Assembly (NCBI RefSeq): GCF_001426505.1
Contig: NZ_LMEV01000012.1
Location: 1 to 64,000, forward strand
Length of the DNA: 64,000 bases
From: Variovorax sp. Root473
GTDB taxonomy: Bacteria > Pseudomonadota > Gammaproteobacteria > Burkholderiales > Burkholderiaceae_C
Direction: 5' to 3'
The position numbers and the translations under genes are program-made. Positions 34,003 through 43,588 of this stretch are shown here, one piece after another (position 1 is the stretch's first letter; every line of letters begins with the position of its first letter). The notes under the pieces were generated by a model that was given only the letters and a program-made list of their open reading frames with translations, was not told the origin of the DNA and made no database searches.

Positions 34003-35445
34003 ATGACCGCCACCTACACCGACACCCGCCTGCTGATCGACGGCCAATGGGTCGATGCCGCCGACGGCAAGACGCTCGACGTGCTGAACCCCGCCACCGG
34101 CAAGGCCATCGGCAAGGTGGCGCACGCCAGCACCGTCGACCTCGACCGCGCTTTGGCCGCCGCCCAGCGCGGCTTCGAAGCCTGGCGCGACACGCCCGCC
34201 AACGAGCGCGCCGCCGTGATGCGCCGCGCCGCCGGCCTGATCCGCGAACGCGCCCTGGACATCGCCAAGCTGCTGACGCAGGAACAGGGCAAGCCGCTGG
34301 GCGAGGCCAAGGTCGAAATGATGGCCGCCGCCGACATCATCGAGTGGTTCGCCGACGAAGGCCGCCGCGTGTACGGCCGCATCGTGCCCTCGCGCAACCT
34401 GGCCGCGCAGCAACTGGTCATCAAGGAGCCGGTCGGCCCGGTCGCGGCCTTCACGCCGTGGAACTTCCCCGTCAACCAGATCGTGCGCAAGCTCGGTGCT
34501 GCGCTCGCCACCGGCTGCTCGTTCCTGGTGAAGGCACCTGAAGAAACGCCGGCTTCGCCCGCTGCGCTGCTGAAGGCCTTTGTCGACGCCGGCATTCCGG
34601 GCGGTGTCGTGGGCCTCGTGTTCGGCAACCCGGCCGAGATCTCGAGCTACCTGATCGCGCACCCGATCATCCGCAAGGTCACGTTCACCGGCTCGACGCC
34701 GGTCGGCAAGCAGCTGGCTGCGCTGGCCGGTTCGCACATGAAGCGCGTCACGATGGAACTGGGCGGCCACGCCCCGGTGATCGTGGCCGAAGACGCCGAC
34801 GTGGCGCTGGCCGTCAAGGCCGCCGGTGCCGCCAAGTTCCGCAACGCGGGCCAGGTCTGCATCTCGCCGACCCGCTTCCTGGTGCACAACAGCCTGCGCC
34901 ATGAGTTCGCGAGCCTGCTGGTCAAGCACGCCGAAGGCCTGAAGATGGGCGACGGCCTGGCTGAAGGCACCAACCTCGGCCCACTGGCCAACGCCCGCCG
35001 CCTCACGGCCATGGCCCACGTGCTGGAAGACGCGCGCAAGAAGGGCGCCACGGTCGCGACCGGCGGCGAACGCGTCGGCGACACCGGCAACTTCTTCGCA
35101 CCCACCGTCATCACCGACGTGCCGCTGGACGCCGACGTGTTCAACAACGAGCCCTTCGGCCCCATCGCCGCCATCCGCGGCTTCGACACGCTGGAAGAAG
35201 CCATCGCCGAAGCCAACCGCCTGCCCTTCGGCCTGGCCGGCTATGCCTTCACCAAGTCGATCAAGAGCGCGCACCTGCTGAGCCAGAAGCTCGAACTCGG
35301 CATGCTATGGATCAACCAGCCTGCCACGCCCTCGCCGGAAATGCCGTTCGGCGGCGTGAAGGATTCGGGCTACGGTTCGGAAGGCGGCCCTGAGGCCATC
35401 GAGGCTTACTTGAACACCAAGGCGGTGTCGATCCTCGGCGTCTGA
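34003..35445 (+). CDS. NAD(P)-dependent semialdehyde dehydrogenase (succinate-semialdehyde dehydrogenase-like)
   Basis: A 480-residue aldehyde dehydrogenase. Motifs: [37 protein letters not shown] (cofactor-binding Lys), [12 protein letters not shown], catalytic Glu in [11 protein letters not shown] and catalytic Cys in [14 protein letters not shown], and the C-terminal [28 protein letters not shown]. The overall pattern is closest to GabD/alpha-ketoglutarate semialdehyde dehydrogenases; the VCISPTRF form is common in dehydrogenases of sugar-acid and dicarboxylate semialdehydes. The ATG at 34003 follows GAAGGAAAGAG. The substrate is not certain, and it is not clear that it belongs to purine breakdown. 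Confidence 0.88.
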   Translation: MTATYTDTRLLIDGQWVDAADGKTLDVLNPATGKAIGKVAHASTVDLDRALAAAQRGFEAWRDTPANERAAVMRRAAGLIRERALDIAKLLTQEQGKPLGEAKVEMMAAADIIEWFADEGRRVYGRIVPSRNLAAQQLVIKEPVGPVAAFTPWNFPVNQIVRKLGAALATGCSFLVKAPEETPASPAALLKAFVDAGIPGGVVGLVFGNPAEISSYLIAHPIIRKVTFTGSTPVGKQLAALAGSHMKRVTMELGGHAPVIVAEDADVALAVKAAGAAKFRNAGQVCISPTRFLVHNSLRHEFASLLVKHAEGLKMGDGLAEGTNLGPLANARRLTAMAHVLEDARKKGATVATGGERVGDTGNFFAPTVITDVPLDADVFNNEPFGPIAAIRGFDTLEEAIAEANRLPFGLAGYAFTKSIKSAHLLSQKLELGMLWINQPATPSPEMPFGGVKDSGYGSEGGPEAIEAYLNTKAVSILGV

Positions 35446-35448
35446 ACT

Positions 35449-35550
35449 GGGCTCTCCCCCAGGCTGCGCGCACTTCGTGTCGCTTCGCCAACCCCTCGCC
35501 GGGGGCAACACCACGGCCCGGCAAAGCCGGTTCCGCGGTGTTCCTTGAAC
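35449..35550. repeat. intergenic hairpin element, probable dispersed repeat and terminator
   Basis: After the dehydrogenase stop, the segment starting GGGCTCTCCCCCAGGCTG contains a strong imperfect hairpin: AACACCACGGCCCGGC pairs with GCCGGTTCCGCGGTGTT around an AAA loop (about 35507-35545). I associate this stretch with a family of dispersed intergenic repeats in Variovorax-like genomes. It would also serve as a bidirectional terminator for the two converging units. Confidence 0.5.
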
Positions 35551-35555
35551 GGCCC

Positions 35556-35744
35556 GACGTCGGCCGGCCCGAAGGCATGCTGGTCGATGTCGCGCACCGG
35601 GTAGTTCGCGGCTTCCAGTTGCACCAGCAGCTGGTCCATCACCTCGGGCCGCGCCGCGCATGAGCAGATCACTCGCACCGTGTACGTCGCCTCGCTCGAT
35701 TCCTCGTGCACCGGGCGACCTGCGTTCGGACGGTTGTCCGTGTC
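35556..35744 (-). pseudogene. 3' remnant of an mgtC-like gene behind mgtA
   Basis: Directly after the mgtA TGA and in the same frame, the minus strand reads RPNAGRPVHEESSEATYTVRVICSC and then LLVQLEAANYPVRDIDQHAFG. This matches the C-terminal ACT-like part of MgtC-family proteins in pattern (YTVxVIC..., then a helix and a DID strand). About 60 residues are present; the membrane part is missing, and after GPADV the frame runs into the hairpin repeat, so the end is also lost. A GTG at 35711 could start translation, but no ribosome binding site is seen. I read it as a deletion remnant of an mgtC gene once paired with mgtA. Confidence 0.5.
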
Positions 35745-38510
<2,766 letters not shown>

Positions 38511-38534
38511 TGTTCTTCTCCTGTGTGGGGGCGC

Positions 38535-39278
38535 TCAGCGAGCGAACGCCCAGGTGAGGCCCAGCGTCCAGCCGCGCGGGCCGTCGTGGCGCAGGTCGCG
38601 TGCGTGGCTGAAGTCGACGTTCAGGGCCGGTGCGGCCGCCCAGCGCAGGCCGGCGCGCCAGGCGTTGCGCCCGCCTTCGCGGAAGCGCTCGGCCACGAGC
38701 GACAGCGCGGGCAGCGCGGCCCATTCGAGCGCCGCGCCCGAGTGGCTGCTGCTCGGCTGCGCGCGATGGAAGTCGCGGCCCAGGTTGAGGTGGGCGCGCC
38801 ACTGGTCGTCGAACTGCCAGGTGACGGGGATCACGAGGCTGCTGTCGGTGAGGCGCAGCGAGGTGCGCTCGTTATCGTTGCGTTGCCACGAGGCCGAGGC
38901 GAGCACGCCGGTGCTCAGGGTGTCGGTGAGCGCAAAGGCCCACTTGATCTGCGGACCGGCGCGCACGGTGCGGCCATCGGCATTGCGCTCACGCTCTAGG
39001 TTCAGGCCCAGCTCGACCGGACCGACGCGGCAGGCGGGGCCGAGATGCACGAGGCGCTGGCCGCTCCAGGTCTCGACCTGGCACTGGCCCGGATCGAGGA
39101 TGGCGGCGTCGTCCACCGAATGGTGTCCGCCGGCGGCGTGGGTCTGCGCGGCGGCCAGGCCGCAGAGCGTGGCGAGCCAGGCGTGGCCTGGCGCGGGGCG
39201 GTGGAAGGAAAAGGGGCGGGCGTTGGAACGGGCGGCCGTGGCCGTCCGCGCGACACGCCGCAGGCGTTCGCGGGTCAT
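38535..39278 (-). CDS. putative outer-membrane beta-barrel protein in the mgtA operon
   Basis: A 247-residue protein with a long, Arg-rich N-terminus and a hydrophobic stretch AWLATLCGLAAAQTHA (about 33-48) that looks like a late signal peptide. After it the sequence alternates polar and hydrophobic residues with many aromatic positions (VELGLNLER, QIKWAFALTDTLSTGVLASASW, RAHLNLGRDFH, WTLGLTWAFAR) and ends in Phe-Ala-Arg, a pattern consistent with a small outer-membrane barrel. I do not recognise a named family. The Shine-Dalgarno GAAGGAGAAACGCCC and ATG lie inside or at the edge of a hairpin, and the gene is 24 bases ahead of mgtA, so the two are surely co-transcribed. A porin for divalent cations is a possible guess but unsupported. 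Confidence 0.72.
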   Translation of the reverse strand: MTRERLRRVARTATAARSNARPFSFHRPAPGHAWLATLCGLAAAQTHAAGGHHSVDDAAILDPGQCQVETWSGQRLVHLGPACRVGPVELGLNLERERNADGRTVRAGPQIKWAFALTDTLSTGVLASASWQRNDNERTSLRLTDSSLVIPVTWQFDDQWRAHLNLGRDFHRAQPSSSHSGAALEWAALPALSLVAERFREGGRNAWRAGLRWAAAPALNVDFSHARDLRHDGPRGWTLGLTWAFAR

Positions 39279-39326
39279 GGGCGTTTCTCCTTCGGGTGCG
39301 GCGCGCCGCGAAGGAAGGAAACGCCC
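39279..39326 (-). promoter_or_regulatory. SD-sequestering hairpin in the mgtA leader
   Basis: On the minus-strand RNA, the arm at 39326-39309 (GGGCGUUUC-CU-UCCUUCG) pairs with 39294-39279 (CGAAGGA-GAAACGCCC), 16 base pairs with a two-base bulge around a 14-base loop. The second arm contains the AAGGAG ribosome binding site of the following gene and ends at its AUG. The stem starts 12 bases after the stop codon of the MgtL-like ORF, so a ribosome held at the end of that ORF would open it. Confidence 0.65.
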
Positions 39327-39338
39327 GTGACGACTTGC

Positions 39339-39455
39339 TTACTCAGCAGTCAGACGGCGGCGCTCCTCCGCAGCGCGGAAGGCTGCGAGGTGAATGGGGG
39401 ATCGATCGGGCAAGGAAGGCGGCGCACAGCAGCGCAAGCAAGGGTCCGGGTCCAT
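39339..39455 (-). CDS. MgtL-like leader peptide
   Basis: A 38-codon ORF starting Met-Asp-Pro-Asp-Pro, with six prolines in the first 20 residues (positions 3, 5, 12, 13, 16 and 20) and three Cys at 6, 9 and 10. It has a near-perfect ribosome binding site (CAGGAGGCCACC before ATG). The MgtL leader peptide of Salmonella and E. coli begins Met-Glu-Pro-Asp-Pro; acidic-proline runs of this type are reported to destabilise the translating ribosome when magnesium is low. This ORF sits in the same relative position, upstream of the mgtA operon, and ends 60 bases before the next gene with a hairpin in between. I infer that it is a magnesium- or proline-sensing leader; it shares only the N-terminal pattern with enteric MgtL. 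Confidence 0.62.
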   Translation of the reverse strand: MDPDPCLRCCAPPSLPDRSPIHLAAFRAAEERRRLTAE

Positions 39456-39496
39456 GGTGGCCTCCTGTTCTGTGGTGAGTTGCAGGGCGGCGAGGC

Positions 39497-39715
39497 TCAG
39501 CGGCGCGTGCCGTGGCCGGGCTGTTCGAGCAGCAGCAGGAAGCTGCGGATGCGGCGCGTGGTCCACAGCGCGGCGGCGCGGTCCAGGGTCTGCTCGTCAT
39601 CGACGTGCGGCGCAGGGCCCACGCGGGCAGGCGCTTGCGCACCGGCGTGCGCGGACGGGCGACCGTGCGACGGTCGTGTCTGCGGATGCAACGGACGAAT
39701 TTGAAACTGGCGCAT
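39497..39715 (-). CDS. small ORF with strong ribosome binding site upstream of the leader
   Basis: A 72-codon ORF (MRQFQIRPLHPQTRPSHG...) with GAAGGAG seven bases before the ATG at 39715. The protein is rich in Pro, His and Arg in the first half; the C-terminal half (VDDEQTLDRAAALWTTRRIRSFLLLLEQPGHGTRR) looks helical. No family recognised and no membrane segment. It ends 41 bases before the MgtL-like ORF on the same strand. It may be a small protein of the magnesium response or another translated leader. Confidence 0.45.
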   Translation of the reverse strand: MRQFQIRPLHPQTRPSHGRPSAHAGAQAPARVGPAPHVDDEQTLDRAAALWTTRRIRSFLLLLEQPGHGTRR

Positions 39716-39762
39716 GACAAGGCTCCTTCGCGCTGAAGGGCCTCGCGCACGGACGCACGCAA

Positions 39763-39781
39763 GCTGACTGACAAAGTCAGC
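39763..39781 (-). promoter_or_regulatory. hairpin in the 5' region of the mgtA operon
   Basis: GCTGACT-GACAA-AGTCAGC, a perfect 7-bp stem with 5-base loop, 48 bases before the ATG of the 72-codon ORF. A second small stem, CTTGCCC-GTG-GGGCAAG, lies near 39819-39835. They may be part of a structured untranslated leader or a protein-binding dyad. The rest of the 287-base gap (39716-40002) shows no other recognisable feature. Confidence 0.4.
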
Positions 39782-40002
39782 GACAAAGAACAACGGGAAT
39801 CGGTAGGAGAGCCGCTTGCCCGTGGGGCAAGGGGTTCGCGCTGCGTGCACGGCGGCCGCAGCGCGGGAGCTGCCTGCGCTAGAGGGCCAGGGGTGTCACG
39901 CCTGCCGAGGCACGCGTCTTGTCACTGATCCAACTGGCACTGTCCACGCACGGGGCTCCGAAATGATGATTTCCGGATTGTTGCACCGCATCATTGCCAG
40001 CG

Positions 40003-40281
40003 TCAACCCTTGGCCTGCAGGGGCAGGCTGTGTCGCGGTGGCGTGGCGTGGAGCCGGGGTTCGTTCGCGCTGCGTTCGATGGGGCTCGGAAACCAGCGGA
40101 AGACGTTCGAGTCGCCGCGCCAGCCGTCGCTGAAACGCACGAACAAGAAGCCCGACAGCGCATTGCCCAGGTCGTCCACCGGAATGCCGGCGGCGCGCAG
40201 GGCGGCGACTTCTTGCGCGGCGCTCATGTCGAAGGGGAGTTTCAGCGTGATGCTCGCGCTGTGAAGACTGGGCCTGGGCAT
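40003..40281 (-). CDS. small conserved-looking hypothetical protein
   Basis: A 92-residue protein starting at 40281 behind a strong GAGGAGGT ribosome binding site. The N-terminal half (LHSASITLKLPFDMSAAQEVAALRAAGIPVDDLGNALSGFLFVRFSDGWRG) looks like a small folded domain with one helix and two strands; the C-terminus is basic and probably disordered. No family recognised. It lies alone between the thioesterase gene and the mgtA leader region, and ends 287 bases before the next ORF on that strand. Confidence 0.55.
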   Translation of the reverse strand: MPRPSLHSASITLKLPFDMSAAQEVAALRAAGIPVDDLGNALSGFLFVRFSDGWRGDSNVFRWFPSPIERSANEPRLHATPPRHSLPLQAKG

Positions 40282-40402
40282 CGTGACCTCCTCTGCGTAG
40301 ACCATGGGCCGTAGTGAAGCGCAAGAAGTTGTGTCAGGCGATACCGAAGATATGGGAGCCGCTCAGAGGAGCGCACGATGCAATTCGCCATCGCTCCCGT
40401 GC

Positions 40403-40426
40403 GGCATCCCTCCAATGAGGGATGCC
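40403..40426. terminator. perfect 10-bp stem-loop downstream of the thioesterase gene
   Basis: GGCATCCCTC-CAAT-GAGGGATGCC, a perfect 10-bp inverted repeat with a 4-base loop, 48 bases after the thioesterase stop on the minus strand. It lacks a T tract on either side. A transcript-end stabilising hairpin is the simplest reading; a protein-binding dyad is possible. Confidence 0.5.
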
Positions 40427-40473
40427 ATGGGTAGGTTTCGGCAGGGTGGCCTATGCCGAATGCCGGGCGTCGT

Positions 40474-40920
40474 TCAACCCGTGCAGAGCGCGCGGATCGT
40501 CGGCGGAACCGGCACCGCGCGGATGCCGCCGCCTTCGCGCTTGGCCGCAAAGATCCGCACCTCTTCGCATTCGAGGATCAGGTCGTCGCCGCGTGTCACG
40601 CGGTAGGTCTGCACGAAGCTCTTGTCGCGCCATTCGGTGATGCGCACCGCGATGTGCAGCGTGTCGCCGTAGCTGGCCGCCTTGACGAAGCGCGTGTGCG
40701 TGTCGACCAGCGGCGTGCCGATCACGCCAAGGGTCTGGGCGGTTTCTTCCCAGCGCGGCACGCCGCATTCGGCGAAGAAGTGCCGCGAGGCCGCATCGAT
40801 CCAGCGGAAGAAGTTGGGGAACCAGACGATGCCTGCGGGGTCGCAGTCGCCGAACTCGACGCGTGCGGTGTAGACGACTTCCTGGCCGGAAGCGTCTTTG
40901 GGAGATGGAGTGCTGCTCAT
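40474..40920 (-). CDS. acyl-CoA thioesterase, 4-hydroxybenzoyl-CoA thioesterase (hotdog) family
   Basis: A 148-residue hotdog-fold protein. The motif VEFGDCDPAGIVWFPNFFRWIDAASRHFF (about residues 21-49) contains the catalytic Asp of the 4HBT class (FGDCDPAGIV), and the later TRFVKAASYGDTLHIAVRITEW is the central strand. It hydrolyses CoA thioesters. Being last in an operon with indolepyruvate oxidoreductase, its likely substrates are arylacetyl-CoA esters made by IorAB (indole- or phenylacetyl-CoA); this is inference. The start at 40920 is 20 bases after the preceding stop. Confidence 0.85.
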   Translation of the reverse strand: MSSTPSPKDASGQEVVYTARVEFGDCDPAGIVWFPNFFRWIDAASRHFFAECGVPRWEETAQTLGVIGTPLVDTHTRFVKAASYGDTLHIAVRITEWRDKSFVQTYRVTRGDDLILECEEVRIFAAKREGGGIRAVPVPPTIRALCTG

Positions 40921-40940
40921 CCGGCCATTGTCCTAGGCGC

Positions 40941-41930
40941 TCAATCAGCCTTGATGCCGCGGTCGCGGATCAGCGCGCCGAAGCGCTGCGAGTCCGCCGC
41001 TGCGCGTCGCTGGAAGTCGGCCGGCGTGCCCGGTGCCGGCTCGCCGCCGATGGCCGCGATGCGCTCCTTCACCGCCGGCAGCGCGAGCGCGCGGTTGATC
41101 TGCGTGTTGAGCTGCGCGACCACCTCGGGCGGCGTGCCGGCCGGCGCGTAGAAGCCGAACACCGTGTCGGCGTCGAAGCCGCGCAGGCCGGCCTCGTCGA
41201 GCGTGGGCACGTCGGGGAACTGCGACGAGCGGTGCGGGCTGCCCACGGCCAGCAGCTTGAGCTTGCCGGCGCGCACCTGGTTCAAGCCGATGCCGGGGTC
41301 GAAGGCGTAGTCGATCTGCCCGGCCAGCAGGTCCTGCAGCGCGGGCGCGGCGCCGCGGTAGGGCACGTGCAGCGCGAACAGGCCGGCCTGGCTCTTGAAC
41401 ATCTCGCCCGCCAGGTGCGGCGAGCTGCCGTTGCCCGGTGAACCGTACGAGAGCTTGCCGGGGTTGGCCTTGAGGTAGGCCATGAACGACTTCACGTCGG
41501 TCGGCGGCAGGGAAGGGCGTGTGACCAGAAACACCAGCACGCGCGCGGCAGCGGCCACGGGCACCAGGTCCTTCGCGGGATCGAAGCTCATGCGCGCGTA
41601 CAGGTGCGGGTTCACCGACACCATGCCGCCCGAACTCATGAGCAGCGTGTAGCCGTCGGCCGCCGCGCGCGCCACGGCCTCGCCGCCGACGTTGCCGTTG
41701 GCACCGCCGCGGTTCTCGATCACCACGGGCTGTTTCAGCGCCTCTTGCAGCGGCTGCGAGATGGCACGCGCGAGCTGGTCGGCCGCGCCGCCGGCCGGGA
41801 AGTTCACGATCACCTTGATGGGTTTGGACGGCCAGGTGTCGGCGTGCACGGCGGGCGCGCACAAGGCGGTGCTGGCCAATGCGAGCGCCAGCAGCAGGCG
41901 GCGCGAGGAAGCGGGGGTGGATGGGGTCAT
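40941..41930 (-). CDS. tripartite tricarboxylate transporter substrate-binding protein (TctC/Bug family)
   Basis: A 329-residue periplasmic binding protein: signal peptide with cleavage near VHADT (residue 31), then WPSKPIKVIVNFPAGGAADQLARAISQPLQEALKQPVVIENRGGANGNVGGEAVARAAADGYTLLMSS, the Bug-family opening with ligand-binding loops, and GKLSYGSPGNGSSPHLAGEMF. TctA and TctB membrane subunits are not nearby, as is common for orphan Bug proteins in Burkholderiales. It lies between iorB and a thioesterase gene, so an aromatic or keto acid ligand is possible. Confidence 0.9.
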   Translation of the reverse strand: MTPSTPASSRRLLLALALASTALCAPAVHADTWPSKPIKVIVNFPAGGAADQLARAISQPLQEALKQPVVIENRGGANGNVGGEAVARAAADGYTLLMSSGGMVSVNPHLYARMSFDPAKDLVPVAAAARVLVFLVTRPSLPPTDVKSFMAYLKANPGKLSYGSPGNGSSPHLAGEMFKSQAGLFALHVPYRGAAPALQDLLAGQIDYAFDPGIGLNQVRAGKLKLLAVGSPHRSSQFPDVPTLDEAGLRGFDADTVFGFYAPAGTPPEVVAQLNTQINRALALPAVKERIAAIGGEPAPGTPADFQRRAAADSQRFGALIRDRGIKAD

Positions 41931-41944
41931 GGTTCTTTGTCTCC

Positions 41945-43588
41945 TCAGATCGTGGTCGTTGTCTTGGGCCGCTTCATCCAGCGGATGGGTTGCGCCTGCA
42001 CCGGGCGCGGCGCGGCGCCGTGGCGCGTGAGCGCGGCGTCCAGCGCCTTGCCGCCTTCGTCCGCGAGCGCGGCCTCGCGTGCCGCGGCAATCGCCTCGGC
42101 GCGTGCGGCGGGCGGCAGCGTGGCACGGCCCGCGAGCTCGTCGATCACGTGCAGCAGGTTGTGCTTGCCGCGCTCGTTGGTGCTGCCGTAGCCCTTGATG
42201 AGCCGGCCGCACAGCGCCAGCTCGCGGCCCAACGCCCAGTGCGCGCGCGTGCCGGCTTCGACGGCGGAGAGCCAGCGCTCGATCAGCGCCTGCTCTTCGG
42301 CGAAGCGGCTGCCGCGTCGGCGCAGCCAGGTGAGCGAGGCCAGCAGCCGCAGCGACACCATGCCCAGCACCGAGTGGCTGCCCACCTGCAGCGGCAAGGC
42401 CCACGGCGCAAGTCCGCGCGACTGGCGGCCACGGTCCCAGGCGGTCACGCGGCGCGCGAGCGAGGGCGGCAGCAGCGCGGCGAACTCGGGTGCGCCGGGC
42501 TTGAAGTGGTCGAAGACTTTCACGATGTCTTCGTCGCCCGCGCGCACTTCCTGGCGCACGCGCTGCGCGCGGCTGGCGCGGCCCTTCAGCGCGGCCACGC
42601 GCACGATGTCGTCGAAGGCCATCCACAGCGCCAGCCAGCGCGCCATTTCGCGCGTGACCGCGAAGCCCTGCGCGCCCGACGGATCGGCGGCGCGCTCGGC
42701 CTCGAGCACCCGCGCGAGGCGCTCGGCGTACAGCGCGGCGTAGGCGCCGTCCTGGTAGTCGCGCACCCGCGCATGGCCGAGCGCGAGCATGTCGTGCACG
42801 GCCGGCGGAAAGCGGCGCGCCACGTCGTCGGGCAGGGCCTGCGGTGTCGGGGGCGCGTCGCGCGTGTCGTCGCTGGCCAGCACGCCCTGCACGAAGGCGG
42901 CCTGGGCGCGCGGCGCGCGCACCGCCTCGAAGGCGATGGCAAAGCCGCGCAGGCTGGCGGCGGCCATCCTGCCGAGCTTGTCGGGTGCGGCCTCGTCGCC
43001 GCCACGCACCGCGCGTTCGTAGGCTTCGCGCGGGAATGGGAAGAGCCCGCTGCCCGCGATCGCGCCCAGCATCACGGCGCTGACGACCGTGCCGGCCTCC
43101 CGCGCCATGCCGCCCATGTCGAGCACGTGGTGCTCGCGGCTGAAGGCCTTGACCACGTCAATCAGGCGCTGCGCGTCGGCGCGGCCGTCGCCGGGCACCA
43201 TGCGCTCGGCCGTGGTGAGCACGCGCGCCGACGAGCTGATGACCAGCGTGCGCAGCGGCGCGCTCATGCCGTTGCCGATCTGGCGCGTGGTCTCCAGCAG
43301 CTCCGACGAGACGATCGCGTCGAGCGCGCCCGGCACCGGGCTCAGGCTGAAGACCGGGCGCCGGCCGCCGAGTTGTGCCATCGGCACCGGGAACACTTCG
43401 ATGTAGTAGGTGGTGGCGCCGGTGCGCTGCGCCACGCCGGGGATCGACGTGCTCTGCGCCGCGTAGCCCGCATGCCGCGCCGTGTCGACCAGCCATTCGG
43501 TGAGCACGCCGCCGCCTTCGCCGCCGAGGGCGCAGACGAGCAGGGTGGTGGGGCGTTGGTTCTGTTCCATGTCGTTGTTCTTTCTCAT
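41945..43588 (-). CDS. iorB: indolepyruvate oxidoreductase subunit beta
   Basis: A 547-residue protein. The first 200 residues form the 2-oxoacid oxidoreductase gamma/beta domain (TTLLVCALGGEGGGVLTEWLVDTARHAGYAAQSTSIPGVAQRTGATTYYIEVFP). The rest is a large extra domain (DUF6537-like) rich in Arg/Ala helices, with GYGSTNERGKHNLLHVIDELA near the end; this long form is usual in proteobacteria. With IorA it oxidatively decarboxylates aryl pyruvates to arylacetyl-CoA. The ATG at 43588 overlaps the iorA stop (ATGA); an internal ATG at 43570 with AGAAAGAAC in front is an alternative. Confidence 0.9.
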   Translation of the reverse strand: MRKNNDMEQNQRPTTLLVCALGGEGGGVLTEWLVDTARHAGYAAQSTSIPGVAQRTGATTYYIEVFPVPMAQLGGRRPVFSLSPVPGALDAIVSSELLETTRQIGNGMSAPLRTLVISSSARVLTTAERMVPGDGRADAQRLIDVVKAFSREHHVLDMGGMAREAGTVVSAVMLGAIAGSGLFPFPREAYERAVRGGDEAAPDKLGRMAAASLRGFAIAFEAVRAPRAQAAFVQGVLASDDTRDAPPTPQALPDDVARRFPPAVHDMLALGHARVRDYQDGAYAALYAERLARVLEAERAADPSGAQGFAVTREMARWLALWMAFDDIVRVAALKGRASRAQRVRQEVRAGDEDIVKVFDHFKPGAPEFAALLPPSLARRVTAWDRGRQSRGLAPWALPLQVGSHSVLGMVSLRLLASLTWLRRRGSRFAEEQALIERWLSAVEAGTRAHWALGRELALCGRLIKGYGSTNERGKHNLLHVIDELAGRATLPPAARAEAIAAAREAALADEGGKALDAALTRHGAAPRPVQAQPIRWMKRPKTTTTI

